DNA of 6,131 nucleotides, taken from assembly GCA_029263635.1 (NCBI GenBank), contig JAJUFY010000140.1, positions 1-6,131 on the forward strand, read 5' to 3'. Numbering within the stretch: the first letter of the stretch is position 1; every line of letters starts with the position of its first letter. A program made the translations under genes and the position numbers. This DNA is from Ectothiorhodospiraceae bacterium. GTDB taxonomy: Bacteria; Pseudomonadota; Gammaproteobacteria; Nitrococcales; AK92. The notes under the pieces are model-generated. The model did not search any database, was not told where the DNA came from, and saw only the letters and a program-made list of their open reading frames with translations. Of this stretch, positions 5,880-6,131 are shown in pieces.

Positions 5880-6131
5880 TTACTTGCGAAGCCGGGCGAT
5901 CAGGGCATCGTTGATGATCGGATGCACGAACTTGCTGACGTCGCCGCCCAACGCCACGACCTCCCGCACCAGGCTCGAGGAGATGTAGGAATACTGCTCG
6001 GCCGGGGTGAGGAAGATGGTCTCGGCATCGACCAGCTGGCGGTTCATGCTGGCGAGCTGGAACTCGTACTCGAAGTCGGACACCGCCCGCAAGCCGCGCA
6101 TGATCACCTTGGCGCCCTTCTTGCGAACGAA
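5880..6131 (-). CDS. coaD: Phosphopantetheine adenylyltransferase, C-terminal half (5' end outside window)
   Basis: CoaD transfers AMP from ATP to 4'-phosphopantetheine, giving dephospho-CoA in the penultimate, rate-influencing step of coenzyme A synthesis. The window holds the last 83 residues, about half of the usual 160. Visible family marks are VIMRGLRAVSDFEYEFQLA, with the Arg pair and Glu that match Arg88, Arg91 and Glu99 of the E. coli enzyme, then the MNRQL segment and YSYISSSLVREV, the ATP-binding serine-rich turn. The tail GGDVSKFVHPIINDALIARL is the normal C-terminal helix. The N-terminal TFDP-GH nucleotide-binding motif is beyond base 6131. No break is seen. It reads toward the ferredoxin gene with a 57-base gap, so the two are probably cotranscribed. 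Confidence 0.96.
   Translation of the reverse strand, partial: FVRKKGAKVIMRGLRAVSDFEYEFQLASMNRQLVDAETIFLTPAEQYSYISSSLVREVVALGGDVSKFVHPIINDALIARLRK

Overview
The window is G+C-rich DNA from a proteobacterium, most likely a gammaproteobacterium. The evidence is the gene set: a GreB with the RYRPP-type N-terminus, a nine-cysteine Allochromatium-type (Alvin) 2[4Fe-4S] ferredoxin next to coaD, and mutM close by. The species cannot be named from this sequence. Coding density is very high; no gap exceeds about 120 bases. I see no tRNA, rRNA, CRISPR array, insertion sequence or phage gene.

Left half (1-3523, + strand): a tightly overlapping four-gene operon. It encodes an ABC ATPase (5' end outside the window), a six-helix ABC-2 type permease, a GldG-like auxiliary protein with one transmembrane helix at each end, and a DUF4340 protein with an N-terminal membrane anchor. 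Each gene overlaps the next by 1 to 4 bases (ATGA, ATGA, TGATG), so the four are probably made in fixed proportion as one inner-membrane complex. The ATPase and permease resemble the GldA/GldF class, but nothing here shows gliding motility, and the substrate is unknown.

Middle (3524-4458, + strand): a 119-base gap with an imperfect hairpin and a poor promoter-like sequence, then a complete mutM (fpg) gene for formamidopyrimidine-DNA glycosylase with all key residues present.

Right half (4477-6131, - strand): a second gene run, convergent with mutM. In transcription order it holds coaD (C-terminal half only), a 2[4Fe-4S] ferredoxin, a small lipoprotein of unknown function, and greB. The lipoprotein stop codon is part of the greB ribosome binding site, so those two are probably translationally coupled. 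mutM and greB stop codons are separated by only 18 bases, across which an imperfect hairpin can form.

Most of the window is conserved housekeeping DNA (coenzyme A synthesis, base-excision repair, transcript cleavage). The least understood parts are the ABC/GldG/DUF4340 assembly and the five-cysteine lipoprotein. I found no convincing evidence of a wholly new biological system.
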